DNA from: an uncultured Prevotella sp.
GTDB lineage: Bacteria; Bacteroidota; Bacteroidia; Bacteroidales; Bacteroidaceae
Assembly (NCBI GenBank): GCA_905372445.1
Contig: CAJPPF010000006.1
Location: 1-38,652, forward strand
Direction: 5' to 3'
DNA: 38,652 bases
The number at the start of each line of letters is the position of its first letter. The first letter of the stretch is position 1. The notes beneath the pieces are model-generated. The model ran no database searches. It saw only the letters and a list, made by a program, of their open reading frames with translations, and was not told the DNA's origin. This document shows positions 1 to 7,547 of the stretch, one piece after another. The position numbers and the translations under genes were made by a program.

Positions 1-54
1 CAACAGAATCAGGAGTATAATGTTGATGTCATTAAGTCTCTTGAATACGAATAA
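1..54 (+). CDS. C-terminal end of an unidentified protein (partial)
   Basis: Reading from base 1 gives 17 codons ending in ...VIKSLEYE and a TAA stop at 52-54. The gene begins upstream of the window. A strong hairpin with a T-tract follows 42 bases later, which supports this being a true gene end. The tail is too short to name a family. Confidence 0.6.
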   Translation, partial: QQNQEYNVDVIKSLEYE

Positions 55-96
55 GACAAATCTCTCTTATAATATAACTAAAAATTCATCCATTTA

Positions 97-135
97 AAAA
101 GGAACAAGCCGTGACGGTCTGTTCCTTTTCTTTTT
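97..135 (+). terminator. Rho-independent-type terminator of the upstream gene
   Basis: AAAAGGAACA (97-106) pairs with TGTTCCTTTT (120-129) around a 13-base loop, and CTTTTT follows. It lies just after the stop codon at 54 and is oriented for the plus-strand gene. The A/T-rich flanks make it potentially bidirectional, so it could also end transcripts of the minus-strand operon that finishes at 332. Confidence 0.8.
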
Positions 136-173
136 GCCTGTATGTGGTGAAAATATTGGGCTTGCGTTTAATG

Positions 174-190
174 TTTACCGGACAGCAATA
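174..190 (+). repeat. Short dispersed repeat, family C, copy 1
   Basis: TTTACCGGACAGCAATA. Near-identical 17-mers occur at 30547-30563, 30779-30795 and, on the minus strand, 38443-38459; they differ at only two positions. This copy abuts the family A element at 192. Function unknown. Confidence 0.55.
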
Positions 191-191
191 G

Positions 192-335
192 TTTAACCCG
201 AATCGGTCATTAGATTCCTTGACTGATTTTGTTCGATTGTTGAGCAGATGTCGGCAAGCGGACTAAAGCAGTAAGGAAGCATGACGGTAATTACAAATCT
301 AAGCAAATGCAGTCTAATGACCGATTAGGGTTTAA
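192..335. repeat. Family A inverted-terminal-repeat element, copy A1 (144 bp)
   Basis: The left end (192-214) and right end (313-335) are inverted repeats matching at 21 of 23 positions, with the shared core AATCGGTCATTAGA. The interior (TGATTTTGTTCGATTGTTGAG, then AAAGCAGTAAGGAAGC) aligns with the interiors of the copies at 16342-16542 and 18885-19082, but is about 55 bases shorter, so this copy looks internally deleted. The right end contains the TAA stop codon of exonuclease III. No transposase is present; the structure resembles a MITE or large REP element. Confidence 0.75.
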
Positions 336-1117
336 TACAGTTCCAAACCCACAGGACAGTGGTCGCTTCCGAGGATATCGGTGTGTATTGTAGCGTCTTT
401 GATTCTGTCGCGCAGACGTTCCGATGCGATGAAATAGTCGATGCGCCATCCTGTGTTCTTGGCGCGTGCCTGAAAGCGGTAGCTCCACCATGAATAGGTT
501 ACAGTGTCAGGATACAGCTCGCGGAAAGTGTCGATGAATCCTCCCTTTGGCTCATCTGTTGCTTCCAGACCGAATCCTTTGCCCAGAAATCGGCTCATCA
601 TTCGTCGCTCGTCGTCAGAGAATCCGGCGTTTGTATGATTTGTCTTTGGGTTCTTCAAGTCTATATCCTCATGCGCTACATTCAGATCGCCGCAGACTAT
701 CACCGGTTTTTTTTCGTCCAGGTGACGGATATATGCCTGAAAATCCCTCTCCCAACGCATACGGTATTCAAGACGTTTCAATTCATCCTGAGAGTTTGGC
801 GTATAGCAAGTGACGAGGTAGAAGTCGTCCATCTCGAGTGTTACTACGCGTCCTTCATGGTCATGCTCATCGATGCCTATGCCATAGGTGACGTTTAGCG
901 GTGTATGGCGTGTGAAAATCGCTGTTCCGGAGTAGCCTTTCTTGTCGGCATAATTCCAGAAAGAATGATATCCGGGAAACGTCAGATCAAGTTGTCCTGC
1001 CTGCATCTTAGTCTCCTGAAGACAGAAGAAGTCAGCATTGAGCGTTGTGAATATATCCACGAAGCCTTTACCTACGCATGCTCTTAGACCGTTTACATTC
1101 CAGCTGATGAATTTCAT
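332..1117 (-). CDS. xth: Exodeoxyribonuclease III
   Basis: This 261-residue protein belongs to the exonuclease III/AP endonuclease branch of the EEP (endonuclease/exonuclease/phosphatase) superfamily, which cuts DNA at abasic sites in base excision repair and trims 3' ends in the cytoplasm. The family motifs are intact and in order: NVNGLRA near the N-terminus, LQETK with the metal-binding Glu at about residue 36, GDLNVAHEDIDL in the middle, and SDHCPVGL near the C-terminus. Length matches the family. It is the last gene of a minus-strand run, 36 bases after folE, and has no clear promoter of its own. Its stop codon lies inside the terminal repeat of element A1, so the last codons abut the insertion; the protein itself looks complete. 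Confidence 0.95.
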   Translation of the reverse strand: MKFISWNVNGLRACVGKGFVDIFTTLNADFFCLQETKMQAGQLDLTFPGYHSFWNYADKKGYSGTAIFTRHTPLNVTYGIGIDEHDHEGRVVTLEMDDFYLVTCYTPNSQDELKRLEYRMRWERDFQAYIRHLDEKKPVIVCGDLNVAHEDIDLKNPKTNHTNAGFSDDERRMMSRFLGKGFGLEATDEPKGGFIDTFRELYPDTVTYSWWSYRFQARAKNTGWRIDYFIASERLRDRIKDATIHTDILGSDHCPVGLELY

Positions 1118-1153
1118 GTTTGTATTATATTAATGTTAATGACTATATAATGT

Positions 1154-1735
1154 TTACTTTGTTTTTATGAGATTCATGAATTCCTCACGTGTCTTTGCCT
1201 GATTGAATGCTCCACTGAAAGCTGATGTGGTGGTTATGGAGTGCTGTTTCTCCACACCTCTCATCTGCATACACATGTGCTCTGCTTCGATGACAACCAT
1301 TACTCCCATTGGGTTAAGGGTCTTCTGTATGCAGTCCATGATTTGTTGAGTGAGGCGTTCCTGCACTTGCAGGCGGTGACTGAAGATGTCAACAACACGT
1401 GGAATCTTGCTTAATCCGGTGATATATCCGTTTGGAATGTATGCAATGTGTGCCTTTCCGTAGAATGGCAGCATATGATGTTCGCACATTGAGAAGAAAT
1501 CAATGTCCTTTACTATCACCATCTGGTTATAGTCTTCTGCGAACATCGCCTCGCGCAGAGTCTTTTCCGGATTCTTGAAATAACCTCTTGTCAGTGCTTG
1601 CATGGCTCTTGCTACACGTATTGGTGTCTTCTCGAGCCCCTCGCGTTCGGCATCTTCGCCGAGCAGTGTCAGTATCTCCTTGTAGTGAGCCGCCAGTTCT
1701 TCTGTGCCTTCTCTGAGATATTCCGGGTTGTCCAT
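1154..1735 (-). CDS. folE: GTP cyclohydrolase I
   Basis: Converts GTP to dihydroneopterin triphosphate, the first step of folate (and queuosine-type) pterin synthesis; the enzyme is a cytoplasmic decamer that uses zinc. The 193-residue sequence carries the classical signatures: MCEHHMLPF with zinc ligands Cys84 and His87, SHRLQVQERLT with the active-site His120, and EAEHMCMQMRG with the third zinc ligand Cys155. Cysteines at all zinc positions mark it as type IA (folE) rather than the zinc-independent FolE2. It follows the SPOR protein gene after 12 bases, so the two are almost certainly cotranscribed. Confidence 0.96.
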   Translation of the reverse strand: MDNPEYLREGTEELAAHYKEILTLLGEDAEREGLEKTPIRVARAMQALTRGYFKNPEKTLREAMFAEDYNQMVIVKDIDFFSMCEHHMLPFYGKAHIAYIPNGYITGLSKIPRVVDIFSHRLQVQERLTQQIMDCIQKTLNPMGVMVVIEAEHMCMQMRGVEKQHSITTTSAFSGAFNQAKTREEFMNLIKTK

Positions 1736-1747
1736 TGTCTTGAGTAA

Positions 1748-2329
1748 TTAGTTTGTGACAGTAATCTGTCCTTTTACGATACTTGCCTGACGGTATCCCA
1801 TAGCATGCACCTTGTTTAATATTGCCTGTGCCTCCTCGTAAGTGCGGTAGTTGCCCATGCGGCATATCCATCGTGGGGAATAGAAATGGCAATATACCGG
1901 CTGGTCAGGGAACAGTGTCTTTATCTGGTTGCAGATGCTCTCAGCGCGATTCTTATCATTGCGTGAGTTACTTCCTGCGAAGACCTGAACGCGATAGCCG
2001 GTGACCTTATAGGCGTTTCTCATCACCTTCTTGCTTGTATCAATGCTTGCAATGTCAATCTCATTCTCGTTATGCTCAGGCATTTTCTTTGTCATCTCCG
2101 GTGTCGCAGCAGTCTTTTCGCGAGGTTCTTCCTTGGCTGGCGTTACGGTTTTCTTTACCTGTATCACCATTGGACATGTGCCATTTACAAGCTTATCTAT
2201 TTCCTGTGATTGGTGTACGGACACTGTGCCCATACCTACTTCACGCGTCTGAAGGTGGTCAAGATAGGTCTGTGCATTGATATTCAGTACACATACCGTT
2301 AGTGCTGATAAAATGAATGATCTTTTCAT
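1748..2329 (-). CDS. SPOR domain-containing secreted protein
   Basis: The 193-residue protein starts with a signal peptide (MKRSFILSALTVCVLNINAQ), so it is exported. I chose the ATG at 2329 because the upstream in-frame codons would place charged residues before the signal peptide. The middle is low-complexity and rich in Lys, Glu and Pro. The last 80 or so residues form a SPOR domain (GYRVQVFAGSNSRNDKNRA ... RMGNYRTYEEAQAI), which in this family binds glycan strands lacking stem peptides at the septum. A role in cell division or envelope remodelling is inferred. It sits between tpiA and folE, as I recall from other Bacteroidales genomes. Confidence 0.85.
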   Translation of the reverse strand: MKRSFILSALTVCVLNINAQTYLDHLQTREVGMGTVSVHQSQEIDKLVNGTCPMVIQVKKTVTPAKEEPREKTAATPEMTKKMPEHNENEIDIASIDTSKKVMRNAYKVTGYRVQVFAGSNSRNDKNRAESICNQIKTLFPDQPVYCHFYSPRWICRMGNYRTYEEAQAILNKVHAMGYRQASIVKGQITVTN

Positions 2330-2412
2330 TGCTTTAACCTTATCCCCGCCCGTCACCTTTTAATTGCGACGGGCAGGAATTAGCGTACGTTATGTTTGAT
2401 TAAAATTTCATG

Positions 2413-3165
2413 TTAACCCCATGCGTCGATGATGCCCTTGAAGTCAGCAGCCTTCAGTGAAGCGCCACCAATCAGACCACCGTCGATATTTGGCTTGGCG
2501 AAGAGCTCAGGAGCATTCGAAGCCTTGCAAGAACCACCGTATAGGATTGATGTCTCTGCAGCAGCCTCAGCACCGTAAACCTCAGCTACACATGAGCGGA
2601 TATAAGCATGTATTTCCTCTGCCTGTTCAGCTGTTGCTGTCTTGCCCGTGCCGATAGCCCAGATTGGTTCGTAAGCGATTACGATATTCTTCCACTGCTC
2701 TGCTGTGAGGTGGAATACTGAACCGGCAAGCTCTGCATTACAAACAGCCTCCTGCTCATTAGCCTCGCGCTGCTCCAGAGACTCACCGATACAGAAGATA
2801 ACCTTCAGACCGTTAGCCAGAGCAAGCTCTACCTTTTCCTTGAGAATCTCCGGAGTCTCGTGGTAGTACTCACGGCGCTCAGAGTGACCGAGTATGACAT
2901 ACTCTGCACCGGTTGACTTTACCATCTCTGCAGAGACCTCACCTGTGTAAGCACCGGAAGCCTTGTCTGCACAGTTTTCAGCAGAAAGTTTCACGCAGCT
3001 GCCCTCGATAACCTGGGCAACGCTTGCGAGGTGTATGAATGGAGTACCGATGATAACTTCGCAGTTAGGGTTCTTTACAACTTCTGTGAGCTCTTTAGCA
3101 AGAGCAATACCTTCCTGAAGATTCTTGTTCATCTTCCAGTTTCCAGCAACAATTTTCTTTGCCAT
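2413..3165 (-). CDS. tpiA: Triosephosphate isomerase (complete domain with its own ATG)
   Basis: Interconverts dihydroxyacetone phosphate and glyceraldehyde 3-phosphate in glycolysis and gluconeogenesis; cytoplasmic dimer. The 250 residues match the usual length. All catalytic elements are present: the N-terminal NWKMN lysine, ILGHSERR with the electrophilic His, AYEPIWAIGTG with the catalytic Glu, and the phosphate-binding GGS and GGASL loops near the C-terminus. The ATG at 3165 is preceded by AAAAGAAGAAC, a plausible A/G-rich ribosome binding region, so a free enzyme can probably be made even though the upstream reading frame is open through this point. As the only tpiA in the window, it would be expected to be essential for glycolysis. 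Confidence 0.93.
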   Translation of the reverse strand: MAKKIVAGNWKMNKNLQEGIALAKELTEVVKNPNCEVIIGTPFIHLASVAQVIEGSCVKLSAENCADKASGAYTGEVSAEMVKSTGAEYVILGHSERREYYHETPEILKEKVELALANGLKVIFCIGESLEQREANEQEAVCNAELAGSVFHLTAEQWKNIVIAYEPIWAIGTGKTATAEQAEEIHAYIRSCVAEVYGAEAAAETSILYGGSCKASNAPELFAKPNIDGGLIGGASLKAADFKGIIDAWG

Positions 3166-4470
3166 GTTCTTCTTTTTTTTGAATGTTAATATTGATGTTA
3201 ATCGTTTGTATTTCTTAAACCATTTCGTAAATGCGAATATACGGTCGGCTATGCTGAACACTATAAGTGGCAGGATGAAGAGCATAAGCAGCTTTAGAAT
3301 CATCCTTGTGTCGCTCGTAGCTTTCTGCGTGCCTATAGTGAGCTGATCGAGCGGGGCATATAGCTCGCTGTCATTTGGCAACTCGTTGTGACTCCACTTC
3401 TGTATCACCGTGCCATCCTTCAGCAACAACATTCCCGGATTACTCCTGATAATGGTCTTCAGCGTCACAGCGTCGGTGTTATAAAAGGGATATTCAGCTC
3501 CAGTCATGTCCTGCCAACGTGCGATAGCCTGCTTTCCGCTTGCCGTAAGGCAATAGAACTTATATCCGTATTCCTCGGCATATTCATATATCTGGTCTAT
3601 TGGACCGAAGTTCGAATCATCGGCTTTTTCCAGATATGGCGCAATCAGCAGGAAGGTGTAGCCCTTTTGCTGCAATATGTCTTCAGTGAGGTCGTCGCCA
3701 TTGAGCGACAGTATGGAGAAGTCGTGAATAGGCGGAACGAACCCTTCCTTTACCATTATAGTCTTACTATCTACAAACTCCCATGTCGAGTCGGGATAGT
3801 TCTCGAGCGTAAACTCCTTTGTCTGTCCGTCTTTCTTCATCATGAAAGTCGTCTCAAACTCTGGCTGGGGAGCCCCTTCCGGTATCTTCATCCCCTCTTC
3901 AATGTTTGCTCCTATATGATAAGGACGGAAGTCGAACTGCGGCAGCATATACAGACTGTATGCAGCATACAGCAGTATAAACAGCACCGAGTAGTTGATC
4001 ACTATCGTACTATTGCCGTTTGACAGAGTGCGAATCATATCTCTCGGCTTGTAGACGACGACAGCCGTCATGACAAGCATGATGATGTTCTTCAGCAGTG
4101 TCTCACCGTTTGTCAGGTGTATGGCATCGCCGAAACATCCACAGTCGCTTATCGGATTGGCAATGTAGAGCCATGCAGTGATCAGGGTCATTATTGTCAT
4201 GAAGACAAGTGTCACCTTGCTTATGACTCGTCTTGATATGGCAAACAAGAGTAGGACGCCGAGCGTAAATTCTATTGCCGATATAGCTACCGAAGTGCCG
4301 AGTGTGACAAAGTCGGGCAGCATGCCGCCGAGAGATAACACACCAAGGTAATCTTCTATCTTATACTGTGTGCCGAGCGGGTCGATGGCTTTGACAAATC
4401 CTGACAGGATGAATGTCAATCCAAGAACTATGCGGAACAGGTTGATGATGATTATCCTTGTACTCTTCAT
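2413..4470 (-). CDS. DoxX/BT_3928-type membrane protein read in frame into triosephosphate isomerase
   Basis: One open frame of 685 codons. Residues 1-435 resemble the Bacteroidales BT_3928 family: a DoxX/MauE-like N-terminal region with about four membrane segments and a Cys-containing SDCGCFGDA motif, a fifth segment near 155-175, a thioredoxin-like extracytoplasmic region (YTFLLIAPYLE ... NPGMLLLKDGTVIQKW) without CxxC, and a last segment near 400-418 followed by the basic stretch KWFKKYKR. Residues 436-685 are a complete triosephosphate isomerase. These are normally two adjacent genes. Here no stop separates them, and the join runs through eight A residues. Topology would put the isomerase in the cytoplasm. 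A true fusion, a homopolymer error or a natural slippage site are all possible. The DoxX part probably handles redox or an envelope function; its substrate is unknown. Confidence 0.75.
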   Translation of the reverse strand: MKSTRIIIINLFRIVLGLTFILSGFVKAIDPLGTQYKIEDYLGVLSLGGMLPDFVTLGTSVAISAIEFTLGVLLLFAISRRVISKVTLVFMTIMTLITAWLYIANPISDCGCFGDAIHLTNGETLLKNIIMLVMTAVVVYKPRDMIRTLSNGNSTIVINYSVLFILLYAAYSLYMLPQFDFRPYHIGANIEEGMKIPEGAPQPEFETTFMMKKDGQTKEFTLENYPDSTWEFVDSKTIMVKEGFVPPIHDFSILSLNGDDLTEDILQQKGYTFLLIAPYLEKADDSNFGPIDQIYEYAEEYGYKFYCLTASGKQAIARWQDMTGAEYPFYNTDAVTLKTIIRSNPGMLLLKDGTVIQKWSHNELPNDSELYAPLDQLTIGTQKATSDTRMILKLLMLFILPLIVFSIADRIFAFTKWFKKYKRLTSILTFKKKKNMAKKIVAGNWKMNKNLQEGIALAKELTEVVKNPNCEVIIGTPFIHLASVAQVIEGSCVKLSAENCADKASGAYTGEVSAEMVKSTGAEYVILGHSERREYYHETPEILKEKVELALANGLKVIFCIGESLEQREANEQEAVCNAELAGSVFHLTAEQWKNIVIAYEPIWAIGTGKTATAEQAEEIHAYIRSCVAEVYGAEAAAETSILYGGSCKASNAPELFAKPNIDGGLIGGASLKAADFKGIIDAWG

Positions 4471-4486
4471 TGTCAGTATGGAAATG

Positions 4487-5044
4487 TTAATTGCCGGCTT
4501 GCTTTCGCACGCCGAGCTTTATTACTGCAAAGACGGAGTAGTTGATGATATCCATGTAGTTGGAGTCTATTCCTTCGCTTACAATAGTCTTTCCCTGATG
4601 GTCCTCTATTTCCTTTATACGCTCCAGCTTTGTCAGGATAAGATCGGTATAGCTGCTGACGCGCATATCTTCCCATGCCCCACCATAGTCGTGGTTCTTC
4701 TTCAGCATCAGCTCTGTGCATTCCTTTGCCCAGCGGTCGTACTCAGCCATAGCCTTATCGTTGGTCATATCCACCTTATCAGCAAAGCCTTTTTCCAACT
4801 GAATCAGTCCGATGAGTCCATAGTTGATAAGCGCCATGAACTCAGGCAGAATACCTTCTCCGACGTGTGATTCTTTTGTTATCTCAAGTGTGCGGATACG
4901 TTTTGCCTTGATGAAAAGCTGATCGGTGAGCGACTCGGGGCGCAGCATACGCCAGGAAGGCTTGTAGTCGTAGAGTTTCTTCTTGAAAATCTCGCGACAC
5001 ATTGCCATTGCTTCTTGAAAATCCTTGTCTGTTTTATTTGCCAT
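4487..5044 (-). CDS. DUF1599 (nucleotide-modification-associated domain 1) protein
   Basis: The 185-residue cytoplasmic protein matches what I know of DUF1599 proteins, which in Bacteroidales sit beside the DoxX/tpiA genes. It is an internal duplication: YDYKPSWRMLRPESLTDQLF with a downstream GEGI ... INYG in the first half is echoed by HDYGGAWEDMRVSSYTDLIL with SEGI ... INYS in the second. The conserved charged and aromatic positions (DY..W, R.S.TD, K..RI..LE) repeat in both halves. The family has been linked by context to nucleotide or base modification; no activity can be read directly from the sequence. Its start overlaps the end of the upstream lipoprotein gene by 11 bases, which suggests translational coupling. 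Confidence 0.8.
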   Translation of the reverse strand: MANKTDKDFQEAMAMCREIFKKKLYDYKPSWRMLRPESLTDQLFIKAKRIRTLEITKESHVGEGILPEFMALINYGLIGLIQLEKGFADKVDMTNDKAMAEYDRWAKECTELMLKKNHDYGGAWEDMRVSSYTDLILTKLERIKEIEDHQGKTIVSEGIDSNYMDIINYSVFAVIKLGVRKQAGN

Positions 5045-5453
5045 TTTGCTTTGCTCTGATTATTCTGACCACTCCGCACTCTGCGTCATAGCGTGCCTTG
5101 AGTGAGTCGCGTTTATTGCGAAGTAGATTCTGTTCCAGCAATGTCGGTGCTTTGTCAATGGCGGCAATAGTCGCCTGAAGTGCAGAGTCTGTCACTTCAA
5201 CCTCATGCTGTGCCTGCAGCAATGACGCCTCTTGCCACAGTTCGAGGGCTCTCTTCCGAGCTTGCAACGCCTTTGGAAAACGATCGCGGAGCAAAATAAT
5301 AGAGTCGAGCGCACTACGGAAATCCTTGCGTTCCACCGATTTCTCTATTTCCTCAAGCATTGGCTGTGCCTTCTCGTCCTCTGTTGTCTGGTGGCAGGCG
5401 CTAAGGGCGAAAAGAATTATAAAAGCCATTACTGATGTAATCAGATTCTTCAT
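5034..5453 (-). CDS. Small putative lipoprotein, first gene of the DUF1599-tpiA-folE-xth run
   Basis: I chose the ATG at 5453 because it begins a lipoprotein signal peptide (MKNLITSVMAFIILFALSAC) with a lipobox-like LSAC; the upstream in-frame codons would extend into the promoter. The mature part (about 120 residues) is charged and mainly helical, with heptad-like stretches (EEIEKSVERKDFRSALDSIILL, then helices around EQNLLRNKRDSLKARYD), and may form a coiled coil. No enzymatic motif is seen and I do not recognise a named family. A TAAATTTGC box just upstream fits a promoter for the whole minus-strand run. Confidence 0.75.
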   Translation of the reverse strand: MKNLITSVMAFIILFALSACHQTTEDEKAQPMLEEIEKSVERKDFRSALDSIILLRDRFPKALQARKRALELWQEASLLQAQHEVEVTDSALQATIAAIDKAPTLLEQNLLRNKRDSLKARYDAECGVVRIIRAKQNGK

Positions 5454-5460
5454 AGTGAGT

Positions 5461-5469
5461 GCAAATTTA
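5461..5469 (-). promoter_or_regulatory. Predicted -7 box for the lipoprotein-led minus-strand operon
   Basis: On the minus strand this reads TAAATTTGC, matching the Bacteroidota TAnnTTTGC -7 consensus, 7 bases before the ATG at 5453. The implied leader is very short. I see no good TTTG at the -33 position. Confidence 0.55.
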
Positions 5470-5502
5470 CTAAAAATATACCACATATCGCGTTTTTTTT
5501 TG

Positions 5503-5511
5503 TAATTTTGC
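5503..5511 (+). promoter_or_regulatory. Predicted -7 box for the CCA-adding enzyme gene
   Basis: TAATTTTGC matches the Bacteroidota -7 consensus and lies 26 bases before the ATG at 5538, divergent from the lipoprotein promoter about 40 bases away. The -33 element is not clear. Confidence 0.6.
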
Positions 5512-5537
5512 ATCACCTTAATGAAAGATTTGCATAG

Positions 5538-6986
5538 ATGAAGAATTTCAATGATGCCGAATTGGCAGACATTTTAGATAAAGACATATTCCATAAGATA
5601 TCCTTTGCCGCCGACACTCTTGGTCTGGAATGCTACGTTGTGGGTGGCTTCGTGAGAGACATCTTTCTCGAACGCCCTTCTAACGACATCGACGTCGTGG
5701 TCGTCGGCAGCGGCATTGCCGTGGCACAGGAACTCAAGCGCATACTTGGCAAGAAGGCTCATCTCTCGGTCTTCAAGAATTTTGGCACAGCACAGGTGAA
5801 ATTCCGTGACACGGAGATAGAGTTTGTCGGAGCACGAAAAGAAAGCTATCAGCGCGATTCGCGTAAGCCTATAGTCGAGGACGGCACCCTTGAAGACGAC
5901 CAGAACCGCCGTGATTTTACTATCAATGCAATGGCTATATGCCTTAACAATGAGCGTTTCGGCGAACTTGTCGATCCTTTCGACGGACTGTATGACTTGG
6001 AAGACGGAATAATCCGTACTCCTCTCGACCCGGATATAACATTCTCCGACGATCCGTTGCGTATGCTCCGTTGCATACGTTTTGCCACGCAGCTCAATTT
6101 CTATATAGAGGATGAGACTTTCGAGGCGTTGGGACGTAATGCCGAGCGTATAAAGATTATCAGCGGCGAGCGTATCTCCGAGGAACTGAACAAGATTCTC
6201 AAGTCGCCTGTGCCGAGCACGGGCTTTGTCGACCTGCACCGTTGCGGACTGCTGCAACTGATACTCCCGGAGCTGTCGGCACTTGACATTGTCGAGGTGC
6301 GCAACGGTCGCGCTCATAAAAACAATTTCTATCACACACTCGAAGTGGTGGATAATATGTCGCACCATACGGAATGGAGCGAAGCTGCGGGCGAGAATGG
6401 GCTGTGGCTGAAATGGGGCGCACTGCTCCACGACATCGGCAAACCGAAGTCGAAGCGCTGGGAGGTGCCTCAAGGTTGGACATTCCATAACCACAATTTC
6501 ATTGGCGCGAAGATGGTGCCGGCAATCTTCCGCAGGCTGAAGCTGCCACTTGATATGAAGATGAAATACGTGCAGAAACTTGTGGATCTCCACATGCGTC
6601 CGATAGTTATTGCCGATGAAGAAGTGACCGACAGTGCTGTGCGCCGGCTTCTCAATGATGCAGGCGACAACATCAACGACCTAATGTTATTGTGCGAGGC
6701 TGACATTACGTCAAAGAACCAGCAGCGTAAAGCGAAGTTTCTTGACAATTTCCGTCTTGTACGCGAGAAATTGAAAGACCTTGAAGACCGTGACTATAAG
6801 CGACTCCTGCAGCCGGTTGTCGACGGCAACGAGATAATGGATATATTCAACCTCAAGCCTTCGCGCGAGGTGGGAGTGCTGAAGAAGTATCTTAAGGATG
6901 CCGTGCTCGATAATAAAGTGGAGAACGAACGCGAGCCTCTCATGCAACTGCTGATGAAAAAAGCTCATGACATGGGGTTGTGCTGA
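5538..6986 (+). CDS. cca: CCA tRNA nucleotidyltransferase / poly(A) polymerase family with HD domain
   Basis: Adds or repairs the 3' CCA end of tRNAs in the cytoplasm. The 482-residue protein has the class II nucleotidyltransferase head: GGFVRDIFLERPSNDIDVVV at about residues 37-56 with the catalytic Asp pair, then RRDFTINAMA and RCIRFATQ, the ERISEEL segment that helps select nucleotides, and a C-terminal HD phosphohydrolase domain (LLHDIGKPKSKRW at about 297-309, with further His at HNHNFIGA). The HD domain in this family removes phosphates from tRNA ends or cyclic phosphates. Pure poly(A) polymerase activity cannot be excluded from sequence. It is a single gene with a divergent promoter and its own terminator hairpin 125 bases downstream. 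Confidence 0.92.
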   Translation: MKNFNDAELADILDKDIFHKISFAADTLGLECYVVGGFVRDIFLERPSNDIDVVVVGSGIAVAQELKRILGKKAHLSVFKNFGTAQVKFRDTEIEFVGARKESYQRDSRKPIVEDGTLEDDQNRRDFTINAMAICLNNERFGELVDPFDGLYDLEDGIIRTPLDPDITFSDDPLRMLRCIRFATQLNFYIEDETFEALGRNAERIKIISGERISEELNKILKSPVPSTGFVDLHRCGLLQLILPELSALDIVEVRNGRAHKNNFYHTLEVVDNMSHHTEWSEAAGENGLWLKWGALLHDIGKPKSKRWEVPQGWTFHNHNFIGAKMVPAIFRRLKLPLDMKMKYVQKLVDLHMRPIVIADEEVTDSAVRRLLNDAGDNINDLMLLCEADITSKNQQRKAKFLDNFRLVREKLKDLEDRDYKRLLQPVVDGNEIMDIFNLKPSREVGVLKKYLKDAVLDNKVENEREPLMQLLMKKAHDMGLC

Positions 6987-7110
6987 TTGTGTATTTTGAT
7001 GTAAATGTTGTGAAAACTGACATTTTTTACCGCTCTGAAAAATATGCCTTTTAGAAATCGGTGACAGCGAAAATAAGTCTATATAATAAGAAAAACAGCT
7101 TGCTTTTTAT

Positions 7111-7147
7111 AAAACCGCCGGAATGAACGTCTCATTCCGGCGGTTTT
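7111..7147 (+). terminator. Strong bidirectional terminator hairpin after cca
   Basis: A perfect 16-bp stem: AAAACCGCCGGAATGA (7111-7126) pairs with TCATTCCGGCGGTTTT (7132-7147) around a 5-base loop. The A and T ends give a U-tract in either direction. It is placed to end cca, and could also stop transcripts from the radical SAM gene that read through. Confidence 0.85.
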
Positions 7148-7279
7148 AGATCCTGATAACGCCGTTTCTATAACCTAATAACGGTGCTTTCAGATTTTGA
7201 TTCAGTGCGTTTTCTGCATCAAAAAGTGCTTGTCTTGATATCGTAAAAACAGAAATATCTGATTATCAATGATATACAA

Positions 7280-7347
7280 AAGCCGTGAGATTTGCGTATT
7301 TCCGCTCTCCTTTCATAGCGAATGATTTCACGAAAGTCTCACGGCTT
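7280..7347. other. Nested inverted repeat, possible structured RNA or terminator
   Basis: AAGCCGTGAGA (7280-7290) pairs with TCTCACGGCTT (7337-7347), a perfect 11-bp outer stem. The 46-base interior contains a second pairing, CTTTC with GAAAG, so the region could fold as two stacked hairpins on either strand. It lies 200 bases past the end of the radical SAM gene. No known RNA family is recognised. Confidence 0.5.
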
Positions 7348-7547
7348 ATGATGTAAATATATTTCTTGTCTGCTCCTCTCGCCTGTAAAATATGCCGTTA
7401 GCAAGGATTTTCTTTCTTTAATCCTTATACTACTTAATTTCTGTTCACTACTTGCAGCACGAGTATGTACCATCATACAGCATGAAGACATGTGGCGAGA
7501 TTCCTTTCAATCTGCATTGATTCGGTTGGTGTAGTATGCTGCCTTGC

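Larger units (their letters stand above)
6987..7547. other. 561-base intergenic region between convergent genes, with hairpins only
   Basis: No credible coding frame is present. It holds a strong terminator hairpin at 7111-7147 and a nested inverted repeat at 7280-7347. A weaker hairpin lies near 7403-7426 (AAGGATT pairing with AATCCTT). The rest is A/T-rich and shows no tRNA-like cloverleaf. Confidence 0.6.

Noticed and set aside
291..491. 66-codon minus-strand frame at the end of exonuclease III
   Set aside because: It is an alternative frame of the exonuclease III gene running into element A1. It is not a gene, although its end shows the same NPNRS translation of the element.
3388..4023. 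211-codon plus-strand frame opposite the DoxX protein
   Set aside because: Antisense shadow of the DoxX/BT_3928-type coding sequence; no domain or promoter.
5574..6593. 339-codon minus-strand frame opposite cca
   Set aside because: It is the antisense shadow of the complete CCA-adding enzyme, whose motifs are all on the plus strand.
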